Assembly (NCBI GenBank): GCA_018857735.1
Contig: JABMCL010000713.1
Location: 886,001-950,000, forward strand
Origin: Alviniconcha marisindica
Taxonomy: Eukaryota > Mollusca > Gastropoda > Provannidae
Direction of reading: 5' to 3'
DNA: 64,000 nt
Shown here: one piece after another, positions 40,524 to 50,795 of the stretch
How the letters are laid out: the number at the start of each line of letters is the position of its first letter
Numbering within the stretch: the stretch's first letter is position 1
Made by a program: the position numbers and the translations under genes
The notes under the pieces: model-generated
Told to the model about the DNA's origin: nothing
The model's database searches: none
What the model saw: only the letters and a program-made list of their open reading frames with translations

Positions 40524-43246
40524 CTGGCAAAGAAACAATAGACTGGTTGTAATACTACTACTAATAACAACACTAATTTATAACAGGAAACTTTAATACA
40601 GAATTATCCACACAAACTCACTGTACTTTACAGGTATCATTCTCTGACAAAAACACCAACAAAACACCAACTACAACAACAACAAAACACCATAAAACAA
40701 AATCTTAAATATGAACGAAAAGTTCAATACCAGAATAAAATTGTAAACACACACACACACACACACCACATACAAAGAGCAAGCAATCAGGAATAAAGAA
40801 AGCACTGAAGCAGCGTAAATAGGATGCACAAAAATTATGGATAAAATTAATAACAAAAAGCACAAAATCTTATATATATATATACACTTACATCTACTAA
40901 TTTTCTAGCTGGTGTTCAGTTTTTACAAACTCCTGTAACCTTAGTGGTTCGGGTGCTGGCGGTGGTGATGGGGGTGGGGGAGACTTTAGCACTGATGTTA
41001 AATTGCTAGGGGTGCTGCACAACAAGCCGACTATTTCCATTTTGCTGATCACACACAGCCAGTCAAAATTAGTTCACATGTGTACTCAGGAATTAACAGA
41101 AAACCTACTGCAGCTTAAGCTGATTTTGCCGTTCTCTAATGAGCAGACTTGCTGCGCTCAGCGAGTCCGCTCATTAGAGAATGGCAAAAAGAGATAATCA
41201 CACTAATCGCGTGTGATTCCCAATAAGTAAACATGGCGCCCATCGTTAATACACCCTGTGGTTTCTGTGGATGTTAAGCATCATGTTCGTTTACTTATTC
41301 AAAATAAGTAAACATGGCGCCCATCGTTAATACACCCTGTGGTTTCTGTGGATGTTAAGCATCATGTTCGTTTACTTATTCAAAATAAGTAAACATGGCG
41401 CCCATCGTTAATACACCCTGTGGTTTCTGTGGATGTTAAGCATCATGTTCGTTTACTTATTCAAAATAAGTAAACATGGCGCCCATCGTTAATACACCCT
41501 GTGGTTTCTGTGGATGTTAAGCATCATGTTCGTTTACTTATTCAAAATAAGTAAACATGGCGCCCATCGTTAATACACCCTGTGGTTTCTGTGGATGTTA
41601 AGCATCATGTTCGTTTACTTATTCAAAATAAGTAAACATGGCGCCCATCGTTAATACACCCTGTGGTTTCTGTGGATGTTAAGCATCATGTTCGTTTACT
41701 TATTCAAAATAAGTAAACATGGCGCCCATCGTTAATACACCCTGTGGTTTCTGTGGATGTTAAGCATCATGTTCGTTTACTTATTCAAAATCACATGAGG
41801 CATGAGGTCAGTAAGTCGGCTCAAGGGCAGAGAACAGTGCTACATAAAAGTGATCAGTAATAATAATAATAAAGATGAACGCAAAGAAACAGCCCACTGC
41901 AGTGCAGAAAACATCTGAAAAAAGCAGGCAAAAAAAGCAACAACAAAAATACTGAAATTTGCTGAGATTTATTCGGGAACAAACAAACTTGCTTTACGTC
42001 ATTGTTCTACCAACTTTTATACAAAAGAAATACTCTGGAATTGAGCTCTCCAAGGTACTGCCATATATTACCGACTCACTGAAGAGCGATGAAGAGCACA
42101 AAAAGACAGGTTCATGACGTAAAGCATTTAATAATTTTGCCACACATGCTGGCCTTGTTTCTGACGTAACTGCTTAGCACAAAATGGCAGCACTCACAGT
42201 TGCGTTTTTGCGACTTTTAAATGTAAATTTTGAAGAAAAACAACAACCCAAAACAGGATGAGATACTGAGTGAAATAATGCTGTGTTTATATTGAAATAA
42301 AAAAATAAAAAATAAAAATCCTACATGATGCTTCTTCGGATCGGCCAGCTAGAGGGCAGAATTTTCTAACAAGGTTAAACATTATGCATGTATTATAAAT
42401 ACACACACCTCATGCCCCCAAGCTGCAGTCCGACACACTAAACTTCTGACCTGTGCACAATGCATTACAGATGACATACATTACAATATGGCTGTCAGTC
42501 ACACTGCTGTGTCAGTATGAGTCATAATAATTTAAGTCTACAGTATGTGATCCTATGAAATTGCACTGCAATCCTCTGGTATTTCAACAACAGGCTTACA
42601 GTACACACCAAGTCTGATCCCCTAAACCGTAACACATGCTTAACACTGCTTAAAGGAACTAGCCTTCTAAGTTCCAGCAAAAAAATGATTTTTTTATTTT
42701 ATTTTATTTTTAAAATTTCAGTCATTATTTTTGCAAAGCATTACTGTATTGCATTGTGTTGTATTGTAAGCTGTGAACAGTACACAGAACTGGCTTCTTG
42801 TGCTCTGTTTGTGATGTTAAAGACACTTTGAAAACATCAAACTAAAATGCTGGGAAAAGTGCATAATTTAAAAAATAAAATAAAACAGAACAAAAAAGTC
42901 AGTGACGTTGACAACTTATACAAATCAACAGTACTCTCAATCACAACAATATAACTGTAGATCATGTTCTTTTTTAACCTGATTTAAACACTCAAGGAGT
43001 TACTCTTTCTTGATGAATCTGAGAAGGCAAGTTCCTTTAATGTGTAAAGCTCAACAACAACAACAAAAAAACTGCCATCAACTGGAATCATGATATTGAT
43101 AAGTCCAAGAGGCAATGAAGTCGCCAAACATTTTTCCAATCAGTACGACATAAAAAGATGACTAACTCATAGCAACCAGTCAGACAGTGGTGGCAAGGAA
43201 TCATGTACAGAAGCAACCTCCTCCCTTCCTTCAAGTTTCATGACTT

Positions 43247-43311
<65 letters not shown>

Positions 43312-44453
43312 GCATGTACTGACACACACACACACCATGTACTGACACCCACACATACACCCACACCCACACAACACACACACAACATACACACACACAC
43401 ACAACATACACAAACCAACTTGGCTTAGGCTGTGTCACAACACACTAACACCAGTAAGAACACCAAGGCTACATGAAAATGTTGTTATGCGCTGCATAGT
43501 TATGTGGGGACCACCTTCTGCCTTGACAAGCTTGTTGCATAACAGAATCCACTCTCCAGAAAATGAGATAAACCCCCTGAAAGCAGCGTGTGGCAGCCCA
43601 CGTGGCAGGGTAACAACAAAAAAACACAATCCTCTCACCCTACGGAATCCATTTGTCAATGTACAACTGTACAATTGATGATGTGGGGCTTCATGTCCTC
43701 GGATGTCGGGTTGACATATTAGGGACAACTGTACAATTGCATGTAGATATATATACATAACACAGGGTGACTTCCAGAATGTTTGGCTGGGGAATGTTAC
43801 AACAACAAACACACAAAGTCTGTCAGTGTCAGTTACACACTCCGAGCCGCCACCAACTGCTACTTTGTTTTTGCATTGTGCCCCCCCCCCCCCCTCCTTC
43901 CCCCCCATGTGAACCTGAGTCGCAAGCACAGGAACGACAGCTGCTGAATACATCTTTTTATTACTATTGCATAATGTGCAAGCTCTGCAATGTCAGCCTG
44001 ACCCTTGGGGAAACTGTTTCCACAACATTAACACTGCCCCCCCCCCCCCCCCCCCCCCCCCAAACCCCCCACCATCCCCACACAAGGCCTGAGACACATA
44101 CTTTTATTACCCAATTGGTAGGGGATGGAGGTGGGGAGTTCTGGTCACACAAAATAACAGCCAATATGTCTGACTGCTTGCCAAACGCTTTAGCAGTATA
44201 GAATCTCCTTATTTTATTTGGGTCAGATACCAGAAAATCCCAGTGAACATGAACCCTGCACAGGTCTCTCTCTTAGTAATTACAGTCTCTGACAAAAAGA
44301 CATCTTTACATTTATTTTATTTTTATTTTTAAAAAAATCATGATTGGTTGTGCAACTAAAATGTGTAAATTATTTCCCTTGCTTATTAACGTAAGCTGGA
44401 TTCACACACACACACACTCACTCACTCCCACACACACATATATATGCATGCAC

Positions 44454-44519
<66 letters not shown>

Positions 44520-45734
44520 TGCACGCTCACACAGCTGCATCCATCCACAAACACAAGGAAAAAAGAAACAAAAGACAAATGAACAGGAGCTTAAGGGCAA
44601 AATTGCCTAGAAATTCTGCTAAGATTACGGCATAATCAAATCAGCAACTGGCTGGCATCTCCAAGTCCCAGGAATTCCTGATGTAGAGAAAAAGCAACAC
44701 CACAGCCCAACAGAGAGCTAAAACAGGAGACCAGACCAAACACAAAAAACAACAAAAACTGTCCAACTTCAGTGAAGTGTTATTCACAATCATGCATGTG
44801 TACTAACCAGTTGCTTTTATATTAACTATCTGCCTGTGTGCACTAACCTGTTGCCTATGCAGTAACCGGTTGCTGTGCACTAACCTGTTGCCTACCCACT
44901 TATTGCTAACCTGTTGCCTATGCACTGACCTGTTGCCTATGCAGTAACCAGCTGCCCATGCACTAACCTGTTGCCTATGCCCTAACCAGCTGCCTGTGCA
45001 CTAACCGGTTGCCTGTGCACTAACCAGCGGCCTGAGCACTAACCAGTTGCCAGTGCACTAACCTGTTACCTATGCCCTAACATGTTGCCTGTACACTAAC
45101 CAGTTGCCGGTTGCCTGTGCACTAACTTGTTACCTATGCTGTAACCTGTTGCCTGTGCACTAACCTGTTGCCTATGCAGTAACCGGTTGCCTGTGCACTG
45201 ACCTGTTGCCTATGCACTAACATGCTGCCTGTGTACTAACCAGCTGCCTGTGTACTAACCAGTTGCCAGTTACCTGTGCACTAACCTGTTACCTATGCCC
45301 TAACCTTTTGCCTGTGCAGTAACCGGTTGCCTATGCAGTAACCTGTTGCCTGTGCACTGACCTGTTGCCTATGCACTGACCTGTTGCCTGTGTACTAAAC
45401 AGATGCCTGTGTACTAACTAACTGCCTTTGCACTAACCAGTTGCCGGTGCACTAACCTGTTACCTATGCTCTAACCTGTTCACTAACCTGTTGCCTATGG
45501 ATGCGCTAACCTGTTGCCCATGTACTAACCAGTTGCCTGTTTGCCCTAACCTGTTGCCGGTGTACTAACCAGTTGCCTGTGTGCACTAACCTGATACAAG
45601 ATGAGATCAGATGCAGCCACCTGGATTTTGCCAGGGTTCAGTTCAATGCCCTGGCTGTCCACGTTGTAGACCCGGAAAGTGTGGGAGGCGCCTTCGCTGC
45701 CATCACCAGCAGCGGCAGACAAATGGCAGCCCAT
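39297..45734 (-). CDS. FRS2: FRS2/FRS3-like receptor docking protein, 2 coding exons
   Basis: Two exons join in phase 0 into 456 residues. The N-terminus MGCHLS fits the myristoylation rule MGxxxS with a palmitoylatable Cys3, as in FRS2. The PTB domain runs from about residue 17 to 110 (FRVYNVDSQGIEL, DLILYQ, then LRRYGFDAELFSFESGRRCP and YAFKCRHAEDMFNMVQE). The joined segment LILYQ-KGKEPIHW has the same length as human LILYTRKRDSVKW. A long flexible tail follows, with four GRB2-type YxN sites (Y176, Y189, Y304, Y355) and three SHP2-type sites (Y232 YAVL, Y381 YIQL, Y418 YALI). The end RKTRHNST matches the vertebrate C-terminus. Such proteins sit at the plasma membrane and link FGF or Trk-type receptors to RAS-MAPK. 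I cannot say whether it is orthologous to FRS2 or FRS3; one invertebrate gene probably precedes both. Confidence 0.93.
41124..41189. repeat. 66-bp near-perfect palindrome
   Basis: The left arm (31 bases, 41124-41154) and right arm (41159-41189) pair over TTTTGCC, TTCTCTAATGAGC and GACTTGCTG with three mismatches or wobble pairs. The loop is CGCT. It could be a small foldback element. It lies about 40 bases before the 81-bp array. Confidence 0.9.
41222..41791 (+). repeat. 81-bp tandem array, 7 near-identical copies
   Basis: ATGGCG recurs at 41233, 41314, 41395, 41476, 41557, 41638 and 41719, exactly 81 bases apart, with almost no differences. Each unit includes the SINE core GGTTTCTGTGGATGTTAAGC plus ATCATGTTCGTTTACTTATT, and is bounded by the inverted pair AATAAGTAAAC / GTTTACTTATT. 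Confidence 0.97.
41792..41872 (+). repeat. dispersed repeat fragment with (AAT)n tail
   Basis: AAATCACATGAGG, CAAGGGCAGAGAAC and GTGCTACATAAAAGTGAT, then TAATAATAATAAT. A close relative lies at about 47000-47083. The trinucleotide tail suggests a retroelement 3' end. Confidence 0.6.
41880..43240. other. intronic, no gene seen
   Basis: AT-rich unique sequence within the FRS2-like intron. No repeats beyond short A/T runs were recognised. Confidence 0.6.
43248..43412 (+). repeat. (CA)n microsatellite, compound
   Basis: About 30 CA units followed by interrupted CACAC/ACACCC and ACATACA sequence. Confidence 0.96.
43678..43724 (-). mobile_element. 5'-truncated family B SINE with 15-bp TSD
   Basis: Only 47 bases of the 3' end are present (core 2, ATGTCAACCCGACATCCGAG read on the minus strand). 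They are flanked by ACAACTGTACAATTG at 43663-43677 and 43725-43739. It is a clean example of a short LINE-type insertion. Confidence 0.85.
43882..43908 (+). repeat. poly-C tract
   Basis: A C-rich run (C14 plus CTCCTTCCCCCC). Confidence 0.9.
44036..44061 (+). repeat. poly-C tract
   Basis: A run of about 24 C, followed by AAACCCCCC. Length may be unreliable in assemblies. Confidence 0.92.
44408..44512 (+). repeat. (CA)n microsatellite
   Basis: Interrupted CA units, then about 28 pure units at 44456-44512. Confidence 0.96.
44805..45590 (-). repeat. about 19-bp minisatellite made of 5' splice-site-like units
   Basis: About 40 units, read on the minus strand as GGCAACAGGTTAGTGCACA with variants. 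The real exon 1 donor (TATCAG|GTTAGTGCAC) is the first unit. CAGGTTAGTG occurs in full at least nine times, including the real site. The array extends for nearly 800 bases into the intron. Confidence 0.95.
45591..45734 (-). CDS. FRS2: FRS2-like exon 1 (myristoylation site, PTB N-half)
   Basis: Residues 1-48, 144 bases, phase 0 at its end. It encodes MGCHLSAAAGDGSEGASHTF, then RVYNVDSQGIELNPGKIQVA and ASDLILYQ. The start is fixed by the MGxxxS signal and by length agreement with FRS2. An AG just before the ATG, after a pyrimidine-rich stretch (TTTCCAAG|C), suggests a further 5' non-coding exon upstream. Confidence 0.9.
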
Positions 45735-46286
45735 GCTTGGAAATGTGATGATGTTGAAGAATAAGCTTTACCTGGTGGATTTCTGCAATGGAAGATTGGA
45801 CAAAAAGAATACATGTACTCGTGATGGCCAGACTGTATGATGCCACGGTACAGTACATGTATACATGTACAGTCTGATGAATCTTTCTGCTTGGTGTAAT
45901 AAAGTGGAACTGGAAGAGAGAGGAAAATAATCACTTTGAATAAAAACAAAAGGCTATCTGACGAAACATTCCATCCATCCACAGAAAGTTTTCTCTCCCC
46001 CCCTCCCCCCCCCCCACACACACGCACAGACCAAAAAAAGAAACACCCTAACAACAACAAAAAGTTAAATAAATCCACAAACAGTTCTGAAACTGGATGC
46101 CATCTCTGAAGACAAATTACAGGTTGTGGGCTTCTCTTTGAAGTCCCACTTCACCCCTCATCCCACTGCTTTCAAATCCAGCTGATGTTATATTTGTGGA
46201 CTTGGCTCCTGAAACTTTTGGTCTCTGCACTTGGCTCCTAAAACCTTTGGTCTTGGCTGGCCTGCACTGCTGTCCCATATTTACAG

Positions 46287-46338
<52 letters not shown>

Positions 46339-46794
46339 CAACCTTCTGTGAGTGACCCTGACAAACTCTCAGACACCACAGTTTCATTTTATTCAGTCTG
46401 AGCTTTCAAAATCGAATTTTCTGTGTATACACAGGACAAATAAATATTCTTCATTTGTTCATGAACCACCTATTTATAAAAACAAAAAACACATGAATTA
46501 TAACCTCCACCATAAGTCTGCCTATTTTTTTGAAGACCATAATGTTTCAACTGACCACACAAAAGACCTTGTACTTACTTAAGATAAGCAGAAGCATTGC
46601 TCTACAGTTCAAACCATTAGTGGTTTGCTGTGACCTTCACTATATCAACTTACTGATGATCCATCCCAACAGAATGCATGATAATCAACATATAAACCTG
46701 GTGGTGATGATGTCTGTCAAGTCCAAATGGATGACACATCTCAATCAAAGAAAGATCACCCTTTCATCCAAAAAACTCCATGCAAAACCAAACC
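45735..46794. other. upstream of FRS2-like exon 1; no gene seen
   Basis: It contains a C-tract (about 45990-46015) and (CA)n at 46288-46336. TTGCAG|AAATCCACCAG|GTAAAG on the minus strand near 45770-45785 looks like a tiny exon, but it is too short to call. Confidence 0.5.
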
Positions 46795-47735
46795 AGTTTA
46801 TATCAACTGTGTCACACTCTAAGACACTGAGACAGATGTATGTGGCTTTGAATGAAGTAACACTGTAACCTGGTACACGGTTGAATGGTGTACACATAAC
46901 CTGCGCCAGCCATGCAACAACCACAGAGCGCTACCTGTACATCACCTCCATCGATATTAATAATACGCGCTGTAAATGGATGCAGTCACTCATTCAGAAT
47001 CACATGCCAATGTGCACAGTGAGTCTGCTCGAGAGCAGAGAATAGCGCTACATAAAAGCTATGAATAATAACAATAATAATATTTCCTCAAAGTACCTAT
47101 TAACTCCTTGCAAAACCAACCAGTTTATATCAACTGTGTCACACTCTTAAACATCGAGACAGATGTATTTCCCTCAAAGTACCTATTAACTCCATGCAAA
47201 ACCAAACCAGTTTGTATCAACTGTGTCACACTCTTAAACACCGAGACAGATGTATTTCCCTCACCAAACCAGTTTGTATCAACTGTGTCACACTCTTAAA
47301 CACCGAGACAGATGTATTTCCCTCACCAAACCAGTTTGTATCAACTGTGTCACACTCTTAAACACCGAGACAGATGTATTTCCCTCACCAAACCAGTTTA
47401 TATCAACTGTGTCACACTCTTAAACACCGAGACAGATGTATTTCCCTCACCAAACCAGTTTGTATCAACTGTGTCACACTCTTAAACACCGAGACAGATG
47501 TATTTCCCTCATCAAACCAGTTTATATCAACTGTGTTACACTCTCAAACACTGAGACAGATGTATTTCCCTTAAAGTACCTATTAACTCCATGCAAAACC
47601 AAACCAGTTTGTATCAACTGTGTCACACTCTTAAACACTGAGACAGATGTATTTCCCTTAAAGTACCTATTAACTCCATGCAAAACCAAACCAGTTTGTA
47701 CCAACTGTGTCACACTCTCAGATGTATTTCCCTCA
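46790..47735 (+). repeat. 62-bp tandem repeat with a longer variant unit
   Basis: The basic unit is AACCAGTTTGTATCAACTGT, GTCACACTCTTAAACACCGA, GACAGATGTATTTCCCTCAC plus two bases. About 12 copies. Some units also carry AAGTACCTATTAACTCCATG and CAAAACC, giving a unit of about 93 bases. A dispersed repeat (about 47000-47083) sits between the first copies. Confidence 0.94.
47000..47083 (+). repeat. dispersed repeat fragment with (AAT)n tail
   Basis: CAGAATCACATG, CTCGAGAGCAGAGAATAGCG and CTACATAAAAGC, then an AATAATAACAATAAT tail. Related to 41792-41872. Confidence 0.6.
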
Positions 47736-47779
47736 AAGTACCTACTGATTTTCTGCCCTGAAACTGCGCAGCAGAAGCT

Positions 47780-48715
47780 CTGAAAACATGCACACTGCTC
47801 AACTTCGACAGCTCAAGGCAAACAACTGAGAGAACACGCACACACTGGAACGGAGTGTTGATGGAAAGTAATTCAAAACGCACAGCTGATAGCTGATAGT
47901 TCTGTTTAAACAGGAAATCCACAGCTGAGAGAACATGCACACACTGGAACGGAGTGTTGATCAAAAGTAATTCAAAAAGCACAGCTGATAGCTGATGGTT
48001 CTGTTTAAACAGGAAATCCACAACTGAGAGAACATGCACACACTGGAACGGAGTGTTGATCAAAAGTAATTCAAAAAGCACAGCTGATAGCTGATGGTTC
48101 TGTTTAAACAGGAAATCCACAACTGAGAGAACATGCACACACTGGAACGGAGTGTTGATCAAAAGTAATTCAAAAAGCACAGCTGATAGCTGATGGTTCT
48201 GTTTAAACAGGAAATCCACAACTGAGAGAACATGCACACACTGGAACGGAGTGTTGATCAAAAGTAATTCAAAAAGCACAGCTGATAGCTGATGGTTCTG
48301 TTTAAACAGGAAATCCACAACTGAGAGAACATGCACACACTGGAACGGAGTGTTGATTAAAAGTAATTCAAAACGCACAGCTGGTAAGTGATGGTTCTGT
48401 TTAAACAGGAAATCCACAACTGAGAGAACATGCACACACTGGAACGGAGTGTTGATCAAAAGTAATTCAAAACGCACAGCTGGTAAGTGATGGTTCTGTT
48501 TAAACAGGAAATCCACAACTGAGAGAACATGCACACACTGGAACGGAGTGTTGATTAAAAGTAATTCAAAACGCACAGCTGGTAAGTGATGGTTCTGTTT
48601 AAACAGGAAATCCACAACTGAGAGAACATGCACACACTGGAACGGAGTGTTGATCAAAAGTAATTCAAAACGCACAGCTGGTAAGTGATGGTTCTGTTTA
48701 AACAGGAAATCCACC
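47780..48715 (+). repeat. 99-bp tandem repeat, about 9-10 copies
   Basis: GGAACGGAGTGTTGAT recurs every 99 bases from 47847. Each unit includes GGTTCTGTTTAAACAGGAAA and AGAACATGCACACACTGG. Two subtypes form blocks: the left copies carry CACAGCTGATAGCTGATGG, the right ones CACAGCTGGTAAGTGATGG. The minus-strand open frame of 334 codons is a by-product of the 99-bp period. Confidence 0.96.
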
Positions 48716-49392
48716 CAGCTGGTTCATGGGGTCACAATGGGGGGGGGGAAACCATTCTGGCACCTCAGACTTTGGGAAGTCTATAGACAACCGGACAGCA
48801 GGCCATCAATGACCAGGACATTAATTGCTGACATGGAAAACTTTCTGTGCCATTAGCAGACACAGGTGGGCACAGTCGCAAACAAAATGAAAAGGCCACA
48901 CACTGTGACCTTTGACCAGGAGTGAGTAAGTATGCTGAGAAACACAAATCTCAACCTAAACAATGCCCTGGGGACTCTAACACCAGGCCACATAGTCCGA
49001 ATTCCTTCCGAAGATTCGACCCCCCCCCCCCCCCACCCCCTCCCCGGGACTGTGCCCACACACCCTCCCTCCCCGTCACCATGGCCTTACCACTGGGCTC
49101 CTGTGTGTGCCTGTTCAGTGAGTGCATCCATCTCTCTGGCCAGTACTACAGGGTGTAAGAGGAGCCGGCGCTGCAGAGAAAAGGCTAACAAGGGGAAATT
49201 AGGTTAACTGTCATGGGGCTAATGGCAAAGGTGTCTGGCTGGCTGGTGGGAAGGGAGACAAAACATCCACTCATCCACAGTGGGAAACGCCTAGTGAAAA
49301 GTACAGTATGCCGCTTTGCAGCTGAACCGGTCACCACATAATATTCTGCTGTCACTGAAACTGTCTGACTGGCATGAGCAGAGCCAGCCACT
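48716..49392. other. intergenic, no gene seen
   Basis: Unique sequence with a C-tract at 49020-49045. No supported gene. Confidence 0.55.
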
Positions 49393-49485
49393 GTTCAATT
49401 CAATTCAATTCAATTCAATTCAATTCAACTAAAAAAACTTTAATCATCCCACGAGGGGCAATTTCGTTGTGGTCATGGCGGGCTC
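49393..49485 (-). mobile_element. LINE-type 3' end fragment with (TTGAA)n tail
   Basis: Read on the minus strand, AAATTGCCCCTCGTGGGATG, then ATTAAAGTTTTTTT, followed by six to seven ATTGA units. The pattern AATTTCCC...GGGAT(C/G)AATAAAGT plus a short repeat tail is typical of CR1/L2-like LINE 3' ends. Only the end is present. Confidence 0.6.
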
Positions 49486-49865
49486 GTAAAACAAAACAAA
49501 ACAACAACAACAACGTAAAGTTAAGAGAGCAATACAACAAATGCATCACCACCAATAAAAGAGACTTACTTTAACCATAGTAAAGTTATGAATATAGAAC
49601 AATTGTGACTTCATACTTGTGTTGCCATAAAGCTAACAAACAAGTCAGTTCTTGAATCTGAATGTCCGGTCACCTGTACAGGGTGACCTCGGGATGAACA
49701 AACACTGTTTTAAACCATACAGTTATGCACCACATCGGGACCAACAATGATCATAAAATCACACACGCACACACACAGGATTTGGGGCACAACGGCCTAA
49801 ATATAATATATACACACAAATACACAAGCAAGCACTGAAGCGGTATACTGGAAACACATGGAATG

Positions 49866-49867
<2 letters not shown>

Positions 49868-49934
<67 letters not shown>

Positions 49935-49952
49935 TGTGAGAGAGAGAGACTC

Positions 49953-50047
<95 letters not shown>

Positions 50048-50109
50048 AGAGGGGAGAGAGAGGGGAGAGAGAGAGAGAGAGAGAGAGGGAGAGAACTTGA
50101 ACTCAAAAT

Positions 50110-50178
<69 letters not shown>

Positions 50179-50182
50179 AGGG
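49868..50182 (+). repeat. (GT)n/(GA)n compound microsatellite
   Basis: (GT)32, GA, (GT)15, then long GA-rich runs interrupted by GGGA and a short unique piece at about 50090-50115. Confidence 0.96.
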
Positions 50183-50581
50183 GGGAACTCAATCTCAAGC
50201 TGGAAAACTTTAATACTCTCAAGGATAGTAGTATTAGGTCCATTTGGCATTTGGACCTATCTAACAGCCAGTCCTTGCCATACACATTTTATATAAGCAT
50301 GACTGTATTACAAGCACGCACACACACACACATACATATTGTAAGCATGAATAAACAATAGATTAATGCAGTTACAGAGAGTTCAGAGAGAGAGTAAAAA
50401 ACGAAATGGCATGTATGCCTAAAATGAATGTTCAGTCCAGTAACACGAACTCTCAAAACTAGAAAATGTATAGTTTTATGCCATGGGCACCTGCTTGAAC
50501 AATCATTACATTAAAAGATCTTTTTAAATTATATGTGAGTCACAGAAAACCAATAACAACAACAACAGTACATGCATTGCA

Positions 50582-50606
50582 TTCCCCCCCCCCCCCCCCC
50601 CCCCCT
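50582..50606 (+). repeat. poly-C tract
   Basis: A run of about 22 C bases. Confidence 0.92.
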
Positions 50607-50705
50607 TAAAATGAACAGTAACAACTGAAACTTGATGCTTGTGTATTCCTATTAGCATGTGTATTACTGGAGCATGTCAGTGCTATGTGTGTTTCCAGCA
50701 CTTAC

Positions 50706-50795
50706 CTTGGCAAGAAGGACCGTAAGGCAAACATGGGATGACAACAGTCTCTCCAGGCATCTCTCATGAGTCTGGCAATCTCTGCCAAGACTTAC
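50706..50795 (-). other. candidate 90-nt exon, minus strand
   Basis: Bounded by GTGCTTGCAG| on the 5' side and CCAAG|GTAAGTG on the 3' side, both near consensus. The interval itself begins GTAAGT, so an alternative donor lies at its left border. It is 5 kb upstream of FRS2-like exon 1 on the same strand, so it could be a 5' untranslated exon. Its translation shows no family. Confidence 0.3.

Larger units (their letters stand above)
40524..45590 (-). other. FRS2-like intron with palindrome, arrays and SINE
   Basis: A 5.07 kb phase-0 intron in the middle of the PTB domain. On the minus strand it starts GTTAGT inside a minisatellite and ends TTTGCCAG. It holds a 66-bp palindrome, the 81-bp array, CA tracts, long C-tracts, a truncated SINE and the splice-donor-like array. 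No other coding exon is recognised. Confidence 0.8.

Noticed and set aside
39546..40541. Several plus-strand open frames of 71-98 codons
   Set aside because: They are antisense shadows of the GC-rich FRS2-like exon, whose minus-strand frame has clear family motifs.
41222..41791. CRISPR array (regular 81-bp repeats)
   Set aside because: The units are contiguous and identical with no unique spacers, and the DNA is eukaryotic.
43435..43953. 172-codon minus-strand open frame
   Set aside because: It runs through a truncated SINE and a C-tract, with no family features or splice signals.
45638..46078. 146-codon minus-strand frame overlapping FRS2-like exon 1
   Set aside because: It is in a different frame from the conserved MGCHLS...LILYQ sequence and ends inside it.
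47710..48714. 334-codon open frame on the minus strand
   Set aside because: It is generated by a 99-bp tandem repeat whose length is divisible by three. No splice context, domain or codon signature supports a gene.
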